From Sedimentibacter sp. MB31-C6 (lineage in GTDB: Bacteria > Bacillota > Clostridia > Tissierellales > Sedimentibacteraceae), in NCBI RefSeq assembly GCF_035934735.1, contig NZ_CP142396.1, positions 1,550,001-1,614,000 of the forward strand: a stretch of 64,000 bases of DNA, given 5' to 3'. Each line of letters starts with the position of its first letter. The first letter of the stretch is position 1. The notes beneath the pieces are model-generated. The model was not told the DNA's origin, made no database searches, and saw nothing but the letters and a program-made list of their open reading frames with translations. A program made the translations under genes and the position numbers. This document shows positions 44,907-53,155 of this stretch, piece after piece.

Positions 44907-46844
44907 ATGAAAAAATCAATTAAGATTGTATCACTACTTCTTGTAATGTGCATGTTGTTTTCCATAACTGCTTGTACAACAAAAACAGATGATACTTCAA
45001 CAGTTAATGAGCAAGAGGTAAATATTACTCCGATGAAGAAAGGTGAATATATTATCGATGTAGTTGGTATGAATCCAATGCAGGTGAAGGTTACATTAAG
45101 TGAAACTTCAATTGATAATATTGAGATTGTTTCTCATAATGAAACACAAGGTGTTTCTGATGCTGCAATAAAAGATATGCCAATCAAAATTGTTGAAAAA
45201 CAAAGTATAGGTGTAGATACTATCTCAGGTGCAACTATATCAAGTAACGCTATAATAGAAGCAGTTTCTAAAGCAATTGAACAAGCAGGTGGAGTTATTA
45301 GTGAATTTGATATAGCAGAAGTTGCTAGTGAAGCAGATGTTATAAATGATGCTAGACCACCAATGGGAACCAAGAATCTTCCAGAAAATTGGGACCTAAC
45401 TTATGATGTAGTAGTAGTTGGCGGGGGATTTGCTGGACTATCAGCTGCTTACAGTTCATCTACTCAAGGAGCAAATACTCTTCTTATAGATAAAATGCCA
45501 GTATTAGGTGGAAATTCACAAATTAACGGTGGAGTTTATGCATCTTATACTAGTAAAATTGCAGATTCATTATATACTCAGTTAGAAATTGAACCCGATA
45601 CTGCTGAAAAACATATTGAAGATACTATCGTAGGTGGAGACTATATGGGAGATGAGAAGTTAGTTAAAAATCTTGTCTATGGATCTCCTGTTATGTTAGA
45701 TATATTATTAGATAATGGACTTGAAGTACGTGAATCTATTACACGTCCAGGTGGACATTATGGATATCGTACATATACGACAATTAATGGAGTAGGTGCA
45801 GATATTGTTACTGTTCAAAAGAAAATGATTGATGAAACGGATACTACAGTAATGTTAAATACTAAAATGACTCAAATATATCGTGAAATAGAAGGAGAAC
45901 AAAGAGTTGTAGGCATTAGAGTTGAAACAGAAGATGGTATTAAGAACATAAAGGCTGAAAAGGGTCTTATTATAACGACAGGTGGATTTAGTGGAAATGT
46001 AGAAATGCGTTCAAAACATGTACCTGCACTTACAGCCGACTTACCTACTACAAATCATGTAGGGGCAACTGGCGAAGGATTAATAATGGCTCAAGAAATT
46101 GGAGCTAATACTATGCAAATGTCATATATTCAACTTTATCCATTCGCAAATCCAAATAATGGTGTTTTAGATGCAACAGCAGTTATTCCTTTTAGTGGAC
46201 CGAGTTCTGGTATTGTTTATGTTGATGTAAATGGAAACCGTTATGTAAATGAAGGTGAAAGACGTGACGTTTGTTCAAGAGCAGCTCAAGAAAGCGATGG
46301 ATTCCCAACCTTCTCGATTTTTGGACAGGATATAGTTGAAAAAGCAGGATTTATTGCTGATACACAGTTAGAAAATGGTATTGATGCAGACCGTATATTT
46401 AAAGCAGATACTTTGGAAGAATTGGTAGAAATGATAAATGCTCACAAATATCAAGATAACACTATAAACATGACAGCTGAAGCTTTAATTGAAACAATAA
46501 ATACGCATAATGGATATATAGAAGCTGGTGAAGACCCTGACTTTGGCAAGGTTATTGATAAAGGTGTTATGTTAAAGATTGAAAACGGACCTTATTATGC
46601 AATTCCTCAATGGCCATCAGTACATCATACTATGGGAGGATTGACTATTACTGAAAAAACAGAAGTACAGGATATTTGGGGTAATATTATACCAGGATTG
46701 TATGCAGCTGGAGAAGTAGCAGGTGGTGTTCATGGAACTAACAGATTAGGATCTAATGCTATTCCCGATGCCTTAGTACATGGACATATAGCTGGAGAAT
46801 ATGCTGTTACTGGAGAAGTTCCAGATTTTGTTTCAGTAGATTAA
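44907..46844 (+). CDS. Flavoprotein reductase lipoprotein: FMN-binding plus fumarate reductase-like FAD domain
   Basis: The start is set at 44907, behind AAAGGAGGAAG, although the frame is open from 44868. The 645 residues begin with a lipobox (SITAC, Cys23). An FMN_bind domain follows with the flavinylation motif SGATIS (T110 would carry FMN). A fumarate reductase-like FAD domain starts near residue 165 with VVVVGGGFAGLSAA. Catalytic-type motifs of that family are present: GYRTYTT, RYVNEGERRD, HHTMGG and HGTNRLGSNA. It should be a surface-exposed reductase fed by flavins. The electron acceptor (fumarate, urocanate or another enoate) cannot be read from the sequence. It has its own promoter and terminator. 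Confidence 0.92.
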   Translation: MKKSIKIVSLLLVMCMLFSITACTTKTDDTSTVNEQEVNITPMKKGEYIIDVVGMNPMQVKVTLSETSIDNIEIVSHNETQGVSDAAIKDMPIKIVEKQSIGVDTISGATISSNAIIEAVSKAIEQAGGVISEFDIAEVASEADVINDARPPMGTKNLPENWDLTYDVVVVGGGFAGLSAAYSSSTQGANTLLIDKMPVLGGNSQINGGVYASYTSKIADSLYTQLEIEPDTAEKHIEDTIVGGDYMGDEKLVKNLVYGSPVMLDILLDNGLEVRESITRPGGHYGYRTYTTINGVGADIVTVQKKMIDETDTTVMLNTKMTQIYREIEGEQRVVGIRVETEDGIKNIKAEKGLIITTGGFSGNVEMRSKHVPALTADLPTTNHVGATGEGLIMAQEIGANTMQMSYIQLYPFANPNNGVLDATAVIPFSGPSSGIVYVDVNGNRYVNEGERRDVCSRAAQESDGFPTFSIFGQDIVEKAGFIADTQLENGIDADRIFKADTLEELVEMINAHKYQDNTINMTAEALIETINTHNGYIEAGEDPDFGKVIDKGVMLKIENGPYYAIPQWPSVHHTMGGLTITEKTEVQDIWGNIIPGLYAAGEVAGGVHGTNRLGSNAIPDALVHGHIAGEYAVTGEVPDFVSVD

Positions 46845-46884
46845 ATATAAAAAACGCATTAAATATAACTAAATTGATACATAA

Positions 46885-46922
46885 ATTCCCTGAAATATCT
46901 TATACAATTTTAGGGAGTTTTT
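46885..46922 (+). terminator. Rho-independent terminator after the flavoprotein gene
   Basis: TCCCTGAAA and TTTTAGGGA (one G-U pair) with a 12-base loop, then GTTTTT. Confidence 0.75.
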
Positions 46923-46945
46923 CATTATGAAAACTTTTTTGTAAC

Positions 46946-46974
46946 TTTACACCTTTTCCAATTTATGATATAAT
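46946..46974 (+). promoter_or_regulatory. Promoter of the Moco-riboswitch operon
   Basis: TTTACA (46946-46951), 17-base spacer, TATAAT (46969-46974), with extended -10 TGA. Transcription would begin near 46981, just before the riboswitch. Confidence 0.7.
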
Positions 46975-46992
46975 TTCAATAAAATAATAAAA

Positions 46993-47135
46993 CTCCGAGC
47001 ACAATAGCCTAAGAATTTTTTATGGATGCTGTGCCGATAGGGTTTAACTGGAAACGGTTGGGCCTCCTGATGGAAAGGAGAAAAGAGAACAACTTGAGAA
47101 AAAGCAGCACATTTCCATCAAAAGTGCTGTTTTTT
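46993..47135 (+). ncRNA. Moco (molybdenum/tungsten cofactor) riboswitch with terminator
   Basis: The leader starts CTCCGAGC. GCACA (46999-47003) can pair with TGTGC (47030-47034), followed by GCCGATAGGG. AACTG-GAAA-CGGTT (47046-47059) is a GNRA-capped hairpin, and CTCCT (47064-47068) pairs with AGGAG (47076-47080). This order and these sequences match my memory of the Moco RNA consensus, including the GGAAAGGAGAAAAG tail. The GAAA hairpin favours the Moco over the shorter Tuco type. The expression platform is an 11-bp terminator (47100-47110 / 47124-47134) followed by Ts. An 8-base sequence in the aptamer (GATGGAAA, 47069-47076) is perfectly complementary to the terminator loop (TTTCCATC, 47112-47119). 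No search was run. Confidence 0.85.
47100..47135 (+). terminator. Riboswitch-controlled terminator
   Basis: AAAAGCAGCAC and GTGCTGTTTTT (one G-U pair) with a 13-base loop that contains TTTCCATC, complementary to the aptamer. It lies 58 bases before the first gene, so it decides read-through into the operon. Confidence 0.75.
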
Positions 47136-47193
47136 ATTTGATTTAAATTTAGTTTTACTAAAGTTAAATAAATATAATAAGTGGAGGAATTGT

Positions 47194-48342
47194 ATGTTAA
47201 AAAGATTTAGAGTAATTCTATTTGTATTGATTGCAGTTATAATATTTCAACTGACAGTATTTGCGACTGAAACAAAAGCTTATACTGTTGCTATTGGAGG
47301 AGAGTTTGTTAAAACTGAACTTAATTTAACTTTAAAGGATTTGAAAGAAATGCCTGAGGAAGCTCAAATATCTCAGGAATACATTTACAATTCAAAGTCA
47401 GGAGAAAAAACAGCTCAAGTTAAAGGTGTGAGCTTAGCTTATTTGTTAAAAGATAAAGCAGGAGTAACTGCAGAAGAAGGAATCGTAATATTTACAGCAT
47501 CTGATGGATATGAAATTGATCCACAGCCACTTCAGGATATTTTTAATGATAAATTGAAATTTGTTTTAGCTTATGAAGTAAATGGAGAAATAATTGACAA
47601 TGATGAAATTGAAAATGAAGAAATAACTGTGTATAGAAATTTAAAAGAAGAAGGCGAATTTAATACAGTTTATAAAATGATTAATAAAATTACCATAGAA
47701 GAAGATTTAGAAGAGGTTGTTGAAGAAGAACCTGAGGAAGTTACAGTTGAAGAAACTGATGAAAAAGAAACTGAAACTATTATATTTACTGACATAACGG
47801 AAGAATTTAAATTTGCAGAAACAGCTATTTATGATCTTGTTAATAGAGATATTATAGATGGTATGGGTGATGGACTTTATGCACCTGAAAAGGAATTTAC
47901 TAGAGAACAGTTCTGTAAAATAATAGTTGCAGCTTTAGGATATGAGCTTAAAGATTATGAAGGAGCTTTCAGCGATATAGATAAAGATAGATGGTCATCT
48001 TCCTATGTTCAAGCTGCTGTTGAATCTGGATTATTTATAGGAAACCCTGATGGTACGTTTATGCCCGAAAAAGTAATATCAAGGCAAGAAATAGCAGTTG
48101 TAGCTGCAAGGGCGGCAATTGCAAAAGGTTTAGTAGAACAAACTAAGGTAGATAAATTTGTTATGGAAAAATCAAATTACATAGATAAAAATGATGTAGC
48201 TGAATGGGCAGAGAATGCTGTTGCTTATCTTGAAACTCAGGATGTTTTTGTTGGAGTTGCAGGAGAAAACTTTGAACCTTTAAAGAATGTAAATAGAGCT
48301 GAAGCTGCATTGATAGTATTTAATACATTATTTTCAGAATAA
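47194..48342 (+). CDS. Exported SLH protein with molybdopterin-oxidoreductase-fold domain
   Basis: First gene of the riboswitch operon, 382 residues. A signal peptide ends near VFA (residue 24). Residues 25-170 carry one domain like the molybdopterin-binding oxidoreductase fold (PF00174): VKGVSLAYLLKDKAGV, then TASDGYEIDP. It contains no cysteine. A Glu-rich linker is followed by three SLH repeats from about residue 195 (FTDITEE, AFSDIDKDRW, SNYIDKNDVAEWA), which attach the protein to secondary cell-wall polymer. It is probably the cell-wall anchor of the surface system. Confidence 0.85.
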   Translation: MLKRFRVILFVLIAVIIFQLTVFATETKAYTVAIGGEFVKTELNLTLKDLKEMPEEAQISQEYIYNSKSGEKTAQVKGVSLAYLLKDKAGVTAEEGIVIFTASDGYEIDPQPLQDIFNDKLKFVLAYEVNGEIIDNDEIENEEITVYRNLKEEGEFNTVYKMINKITIEEDLEEVVEEEPEEVTVEETDEKETETIIFTDITEEFKFAETAIYDLVNRDIIDGMGDGLYAPEKEFTREQFCKIIVAALGYELKDYEGAFSDIDKDRWSSSYVQAAVESGLFIGNPDGTFMPEKVISRQEIAVVAARAAIAKGLVEQTKVDKFVMEKSNYIDKNDVAEWAENAVAYLETQDVFVGVAGENFEPLKNVNRAEAALIVFNTLFSE

Positions 48343-48356
48343 TATAACAATAATAT

Positions 48357-48381
48357 AAATGAGCGATTCTTTCGCTCATTT
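48357..48381 (+). other. Intercistronic hairpin
   Basis: AAATGAGCGA and TCGCTCATTT with a TTCTT loop, between the SLH gene and the next gene. The following T tract is short, so it may be a partial attenuator or mRNA-stability element. Confidence 0.55.
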
Positions 48382-48402
48382 ATTATAAATCAGGAGGTTA
48401 TT

Positions 48403-50835
48403 ATGTTCAGAAAAATTATGGTTTGGTTTCTAATTGTTTGTATGCTTATATCAAATGCTGTTGTCTTTGGTAAAACAGCAGAGCTAGAGCTAATAATCAC
48501 AGGCACTGGAGTCAAAGAAGAGGTTTTAATTTCAGAAAAAGACTGGGTAAAATATACGATGGTAGAGAGAACCTTCTCTACTAATAACAGCCTTGGATTT
48601 CATAAAATTATCAAAGCGAAGGGATATGATTTTTTTGAACTTATTAGTGATAATTTGAAATTGGACAAAGATTATACTGTTAAGTTTACTTGCTCAGATG
48701 GTTTTGAATTTACAAAGACTATCAATGAGCTAAAAAATTCATATTATTACAGTGATTTTACTTTGGAAAGCAAGGAAGTGGTAATGCCTATGATTGCAAG
48801 ATATACTACAGTCATGGCTGATTTTCCTAAGAACATTTTCTCTCCTCCCGTTTCATGGACTGATATAGATATAATTGAAAGTGATTTAGACAAGGATTTT
48901 CCGAAATTATTATTTGGACAGACTGATATTGATGACATGAATATGTCAAAATGGGGTAAAAAAATAATAAAGGTTACTGTAGGGGACGAAAGAGTGAAGG
49001 TAACTTCTGAATCACCTTATAAGCACATTGATAGAGATGGAGAGCCTTATAATATTGATGCTATTACAGGAGCAACTTTTACAATTGAGGGACCTGCAGT
49101 TGAAGGTTATAGAGCTGTTTCTTTGAGACAAATAGAAGAAGATACAGAAGGTCAAACCTTGAAAACATACTGTGAAAAAGTTGACGGTAAAGTATTGGAA
49201 AATTCATACGAGGGGATAAATGTCAAATATTTAATTGATAATTATGTGAAAGCAAAGGAGAATGCAGGAAACATTACTTTTAAAGATAAATCAAGACAAA
49301 AAATTCTTACAGTACCTATTTCTGAGGCGGAAAATTACACAGTCGCTTATGGCATTAATGAAGTACCCTTAGTATTTTTGGATACAGAAGATGGTTATAT
49401 TAAAGAAAAACATAACGACAATGGCTGTTTTAAGTTAATTTATCATCAAGATGAAAATACTGCCAAGGAATTTTCTAATGTGGCATATATTTATATAGAA
49501 GAAAAAGACGCTAAAAATATTTATGAGCACAGTTATGCTCCTTATGACGATACTAAATATACTGATTATGAATTGATTATTCACGGTGATGCATTAGAAA
49601 AAGAAGTGAGATATAATGTCAAAGATATTGAAGCAATGGAGGATATTCATGTAACAAAAGAATATAGCCTTTCTAATAGCGAGTATTTTTGGTATTACAA
49701 TACATTTAAGGGTGTTCCATTGTGGGATATTCTTCTTAAAGCAGGGGTAAGCCCAAAAATTGATGAAAATACAAAAGTGCGTTTTATTGCAGCAGATAAT
49801 TATAATTTTGCTCCAATGACTATAAAGCAAATTAAGGATAACTCATTATATGGCTATTATGAAAAAAGTGCGTTAGATAAAGGGGATGGAACATTTCCGG
49901 GTGAATATGTAGACCCTCTTTATACAGAATTTCCAGTGCTAGTTGCTTATGGATTCAATGGATACCCCTATGTAACGAGACCAAATGATGAAGGATTCAA
50001 TCCAGGTATTGGAAATGATGGAGGACCTATTCGAATAATATTCGGTAAAACAAATTATAATGATACAAACGGATCTAATCAGGTACAGTTTGCAAAAGAA
50101 ATAATTATAGGTGAAGGAGAATCTATAGCAACAGAAACCCAGGGAACAGGTGAAGGTGAAAGTACACAAACTGATGTAGGCGAAAATGCATGGAACCACG
50201 AACAAGGCATATATGAGGATTACTTAGACATGCCTGTCCTTCGTGTAACAGGCTCTCAGATAAAAGAACCAAGAACGTTTACTTTAAGACAAATTGAAGC
50301 ATTAAAAGATTATGCAATAAGAGATGTTTATACTGGCGATGGAATTCGTGAAATGGAAGGTATTGTTCTTTGGGATTTAATAAATGAAGTTGTTGAACTT
50401 AAGGATGATGTAGATGTTCCAAGCATAAGAGTATTTAGTGGGCAAAATTACAACCAAATACTAAGAAGTAATGAGCAGGTGATAAATGGAGTTCTAAATT
50501 CTCAGGGACAAATTAAGGATATAATTCTTGCATATGCAGCGGACGGTTATCCTCTTGTTCCCAATGAAGGAAGTATTGGATATGTTAACAACAATGCATA
50601 TGGACCATTGAGACTTATTATTGAAGAAAGCAAATCTATGTGGGTAAAATGGACTGATTGCATAGTTGTTGGTACAGGTGATTATGAAGCACCAGAAATG
50701 AAGGATGTAAAAACAGATACCTTTTTTAGTGATATTGAAAATCACTGGGCAAAAAGACTGCTGTTGCAAAATCAGTTTAGACTGAAATTATTAAAGGGCT
50801 TCCCGGTAATATTTTTGCAGGAACTCAAGAGGTGA
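48403..50835 (+). CDS. Exported protein with about four molybdopterin-oxidoreductase-fold repeats and a broken SLH end
   Basis: An 810-residue exported protein (signal peptide to about residue 23). I count about four repeats of the PF00174-like fold, marked by GYDFFELISDNL, YEGINVKYLIDN, FKGVPLWDILLKAGV and MEGIVLWDLINEV, each followed by a DGY/DNY strand. Residues 219-227 (DAITGATFT) match the flavinylation motif. A Thr/Glu/Gly linker (about 595-615) precedes the last repeat. The C-terminus begins an SLH domain (FFSDIENHWAK) and then goes out of frame. Bases 50757-50837 in another frame read TAVAKSV, stop, TEIIKGLPGNIFAGTQEV, clearly SLH. The reading frame shown is as encoded. Confidence 0.8.
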   Translation: MFRKIMVWFLIVCMLISNAVVFGKTAELELIITGTGVKEEVLISEKDWVKYTMVERTFSTNNSLGFHKIIKAKGYDFFELISDNLKLDKDYTVKFTCSDGFEFTKTINELKNSYYYSDFTLESKEVVMPMIARYTTVMADFPKNIFSPPVSWTDIDIIESDLDKDFPKLLFGQTDIDDMNMSKWGKKIIKVTVGDERVKVTSESPYKHIDRDGEPYNIDAITGATFTIEGPAVEGYRAVSLRQIEEDTEGQTLKTYCEKVDGKVLENSYEGINVKYLIDNYVKAKENAGNITFKDKSRQKILTVPISEAENYTVAYGINEVPLVFLDTEDGYIKEKHNDNGCFKLIYHQDENTAKEFSNVAYIYIEEKDAKNIYEHSYAPYDDTKYTDYELIIHGDALEKEVRYNVKDIEAMEDIHVTKEYSLSNSEYFWYYNTFKGVPLWDILLKAGVSPKIDENTKVRFIAADNYNFAPMTIKQIKDNSLYGYYEKSALDKGDGTFPGEYVDPLYTEFPVLVAYGFNGYPYVTRPNDEGFNPGIGNDGGPIRIIFGKTNYNDTNGSNQVQFAKEIIIGEGESIATETQGTGEGESTQTDVGENAWNHEQGIYEDYLDMPVLRVTGSQIKEPRTFTLRQIEALKDYAIRDVYTGDGIREMEGIVLWDLINEVVELKDDVDVPSIRVFSGQNYNQILRSNEQVINGVLNSQGQIKDIILAYAADGYPLVPNEGSIGYVNNNAYGPLRLIIEESKSMWVKWTDCIVVGTGDYEAPEMKDVKTDTFFSDIENHWAKRLLLQNQFRLKLLKGFPVIFLQELKR

Positions 50836-50837
50836 TT
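50721..50837 (+). pseudogene. Decayed SLH domain remnant
   Basis: The in-frame start FFSDIENHWAK is followed by an A run (50751-50755). One extra A would restore the frame into KTAVAKSV, a TAG (50778-50780) and then TEIIKGLPGNIFAGTQEV, the normal continuation of an SLH repeat. Only part of one repeat remains of the usual three. Confidence 0.75.
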
Positions 50838-51569
50838 ATGAAAAGAATATTGATTATATTAATGGCTTTACTGCTGTTACTGGCTGGATGTTCAACAAGT
50901 GTAAATGAGAATTCAGATATTGATAATAATGAAAAAATAGAATCAGCAACCCTAAAACCTGATGAAAAAACTACTGAAGGAGAAATAGAATCCGAAGAGG
51001 ATAATAATATAGAACAAATAACAGAAGAACCAACAACAGAAGAACTAATAACAGAAGAACCAATAACAGAAGAACCTTCATCAGTAGAGCAAACAAATAA
51101 TATTGATGATGAAAAAAATACAAAGAATCTATTAAAAATAGAAGGATTGGTTGAAAATGAACTTTCACTTTCACTAGATGAATTAAAAGCAATGACTGAC
51201 ATTATTTTTGAGGCTGATTTTTATTCATTGAATAGTTTTGGCACCACAGGATATACATATTTTAAAGGAATTAAGCTATGGAATTTATTAGATGAAGTAG
51301 CCTTGATAAAGCCTGATGCAACAAAAATATCTATAATTGCTGAGGATGGCTATAAAATGGAATTTACAATAGAACAAGTACAAAATGAGTATATTGATGA
51401 AACAAATCCTGAAAATAAGTATCCAATGATTATAGCGTGGGAAGAAGATGGCGAAGAATATAATACAGATGAAGGTGCTCCATATAAGTTAGTAGTAGGT
51501 CAAAAGGAGGCAGGAGATGTGAATAAGCCTCAGTGGGTTTCAAACATAGATGTAATCCTTATAGAATAG
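50838..51569 (+). CDS. Lipoprotein with molybdopterin-oxidoreductase-fold domain
   Basis: A 243-residue lipoprotein. The ATG at 50838 is preferred over the GTG at 50832 because GAGGTG is its ribosome site. The lipobox is LLAGC (Cys18). Residues about 20-95 form an acidic, Thr/Glu/Pro-rich stalk built from a 15-base tandem repeat (TEEPT/TEELI/TEEPI). One PF00174-like domain follows (FKGIKLWNLLDEV, IIAEDGYKMEF, PYKLVVGQ) without cysteine. The frame is continuous with the SLH remnant upstream. It looks like a membrane-tethered member of the domain family. Confidence 0.8.
   Translation: MKRILIILMALLLLLAGCSTSVNENSDIDNNEKIESATLKPDEKTTEGEIESEEDNNIEQITEEPTTEELITEEPITEEPSSVEQTNNIDDEKNTKNLLKIEGLVENELSLSLDELKAMTDIIFEADFYSLNSFGTTGYTYFKGIKLWNLLDEVALIKPDATKISIIAEDGYKMEFTIEQVQNEYIDETNPENKYPMIIAWEEDGEEYNTDEGAPYKLVVGQKEAGDVNKPQWVSNIDVILIE
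51021..51076 (+). repeat. 15-bp tandem repeat encoding an acidic stalk
   Basis: Three copies of a 15-base unit (ACAGAAGAACCAATA and variants) plus a partial fourth, keeping frame as TEEPx/TEELx. Confidence 0.85.
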
Positions 51570-51577
51570 GTGAAATT

Positions 51578-53155
51578 ATGAAGAATAGATATAGATATAT
51601 TATCGCAATTATATTAATTGTAGTTGGTTTTTTATTTTTTGTATTGAATGATTCTTCTAAAGAGGAAAAGGAAGTAAGAGTATTTTATCCTCAAGCAAAA
51701 AAAGTAACTTTGATAAAAAACATTGCGGATGACTTATATGGCTCTTTGTATTTTCCGGCAGTAAAAAGGGCTTATGAAGTAGATGGAGAAATTTGCGCAT
51801 ATGTTGTAAGCTGTGTGGGGTATAATGGTCCTATTGAAGTTTTAGCTGCTATTGATAACAAAAAAGATAAATTAATTGGAATACAAATTTTAAACCACGA
51901 AGAATCTATGGACTATGCAGAGCATATAGAAAAAAACTGGTTTTTGGATAGGTTTAAAAATTTGCCTGTGAATAAATATTTAAATATGGTGGTGCTTGAC
52001 AAGGAAAATCCTGAAGATATAGTTCAAGTTACAGGAGCAACAGTAAGTTCGCAGGCAGTAGTGAGCGCAGTAAATGCTGCTATAGGACACTATCAATATT
52101 GGAATTATAGTATACAATTACCGAAGGTTCCGGATGTAGTACCACAGGAAATGTGGCAAAAAGATATAAATAGTTTTGCTATAAATTGGGAAGGTGGGTC
52201 TGTTCGTATAGATACTGATGAAATAAAAGAATATGAGCAGATAGAAATGGATACAACACTTATAAATACAACAGGAACCGAAACAAAATTACGTGTAACA
52301 GGTCCTACTCTTAGACATGTTTTGGATATGGAAGGTATTGATTTAAGTGAATATGAAGGTATAGGTATAACCGGAAGAGATGGATATTATACTATGATAG
52401 ACAAGGAAAAATTAGAAGTAAATGACATAATATTAACCTGGAAAGTCAACGGCAAAGATATAAAAGATGAAGATAAGCCTGTAAGAGTATCTGTTCCTTT
52501 GGAACTTGGACCATATTGGGTAAAGATGGTTTCCAATATTGATTTATATAAAGAAATATCTCCTAAGGATATAGATAGCGTTCATATGTTTAATCCATTA
52601 ACTGAAGATATTGAGCCATATTATTATGAATACTATGGAGCTAAGGATAAGTCAATAGAGGTAGGGAAAATATTAAGAAAATTTGACGAAGTTGATGAAA
52701 AAGGTTTTTTCACTATGGGTGCTGTAGACGGTCTTATAAAAAATGAAACAATATCATTGGTAAGGCAAAGATATTTTCTAAAGGTTGAAGGAGACAATGC
52801 TCCAATGAATATTGCTCCCAATTTCAAGCTTGGTATGAATGTAAAAGAAATGACGCATTTTTCAACTACAAAAGATGCAGTGATTTTCCCTGAAAAAATA
52901 ATCGAAGTTGTAAGAACAAAGTCTATATATGGTAATGAAGGAATGCTTTTGGAAGACGTATTGCTAACAGCAGGAATGAGATGGGATGAAGTAGATAACT
53001 TTACTGCTGTGAAAACAGATGAAACTACAATAGATTTATCATTGGAAGACTTGTTGAAATGTTATTTGATATATGAAGACAAATCTGTAATTTTATATAA
53101 AGGAAATAGTGAAATAATGAGGTCGCTTTTAAGGATTGAAAAGAATGAAATATAA
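51578..53155 (+). CDS. Membrane-anchored FMN-binding protein with molybdopterin-oxidoreductase-fold domains
   Basis: The start is set at 51578 (RBS AGGTGA), not at the earlier in-frame codon inside the previous gene. The 525 residues have an N-terminal membrane anchor (about 7-23). An FMN_bind domain follows, with VTGATVSS (T155 as flavinylation site). Two PF00174-like regions come next, marked VTGPTLRHVLDMEGI and NEGMLLEDVLLTAGM. It fuses a covalent-flavin carrier to the surface domain family, so it may pass electrons between them. It overlaps the NapH-like gene by 11 bases, so translation is coupled. Confidence 0.85.
   Translation: MKNRYRYIIAIILIVVGFLFFVLNDSSKEEKEVRVFYPQAKKVTLIKNIADDLYGSLYFPAVKRAYEVDGEICAYVVSCVGYNGPIEVLAAIDNKKDKLIGIQILNHEESMDYAEHIEKNWFLDRFKNLPVNKYLNMVVLDKENPEDIVQVTGATVSSQAVVSAVNAAIGHYQYWNYSIQLPKVPDVVPQEMWQKDINSFAINWEGGSVRIDTDEIKEYEQIEMDTTLINTTGTETKLRVTGPTLRHVLDMEGIDLSEYEGIGITGRDGYYTMIDKEKLEVNDIILTWKVNGKDIKDEDKPVRVSVPLELGPYWVKMVSNIDLYKEISPKDIDSVHMFNPLTEDIEPYYYEYYGAKDKSIEVGKILRKFDEVDEKGFFTMGAVDGLIKNETISLVRQRYFLKVEGDNAPMNIAPNFKLGMNVKEMTHFSTTKDAVIFPEKIIEVVRTKSIYGNEGMLLEDVLLTAGMRWDEVDNFTAVKTDETTIDLSLEDLLKCYLIYEDKSVILYKGNSEIMRSLLRIEKNEI

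Noticed and set aside
48403-50835. Reading the 48403 and 50838 genes as one frameshifted gene
   Set aside because: The second product has its own RBS, signal peptide and lipobox, and an in-frame TAG separates it from the SLH remnant, so they are treated as two genes.
51021-51076. CRISPR-like repeat
   Set aside because: The 15-bp units are contiguous, without spacers, and in frame within a gene. No array-like structure was seen anywhere in the window.
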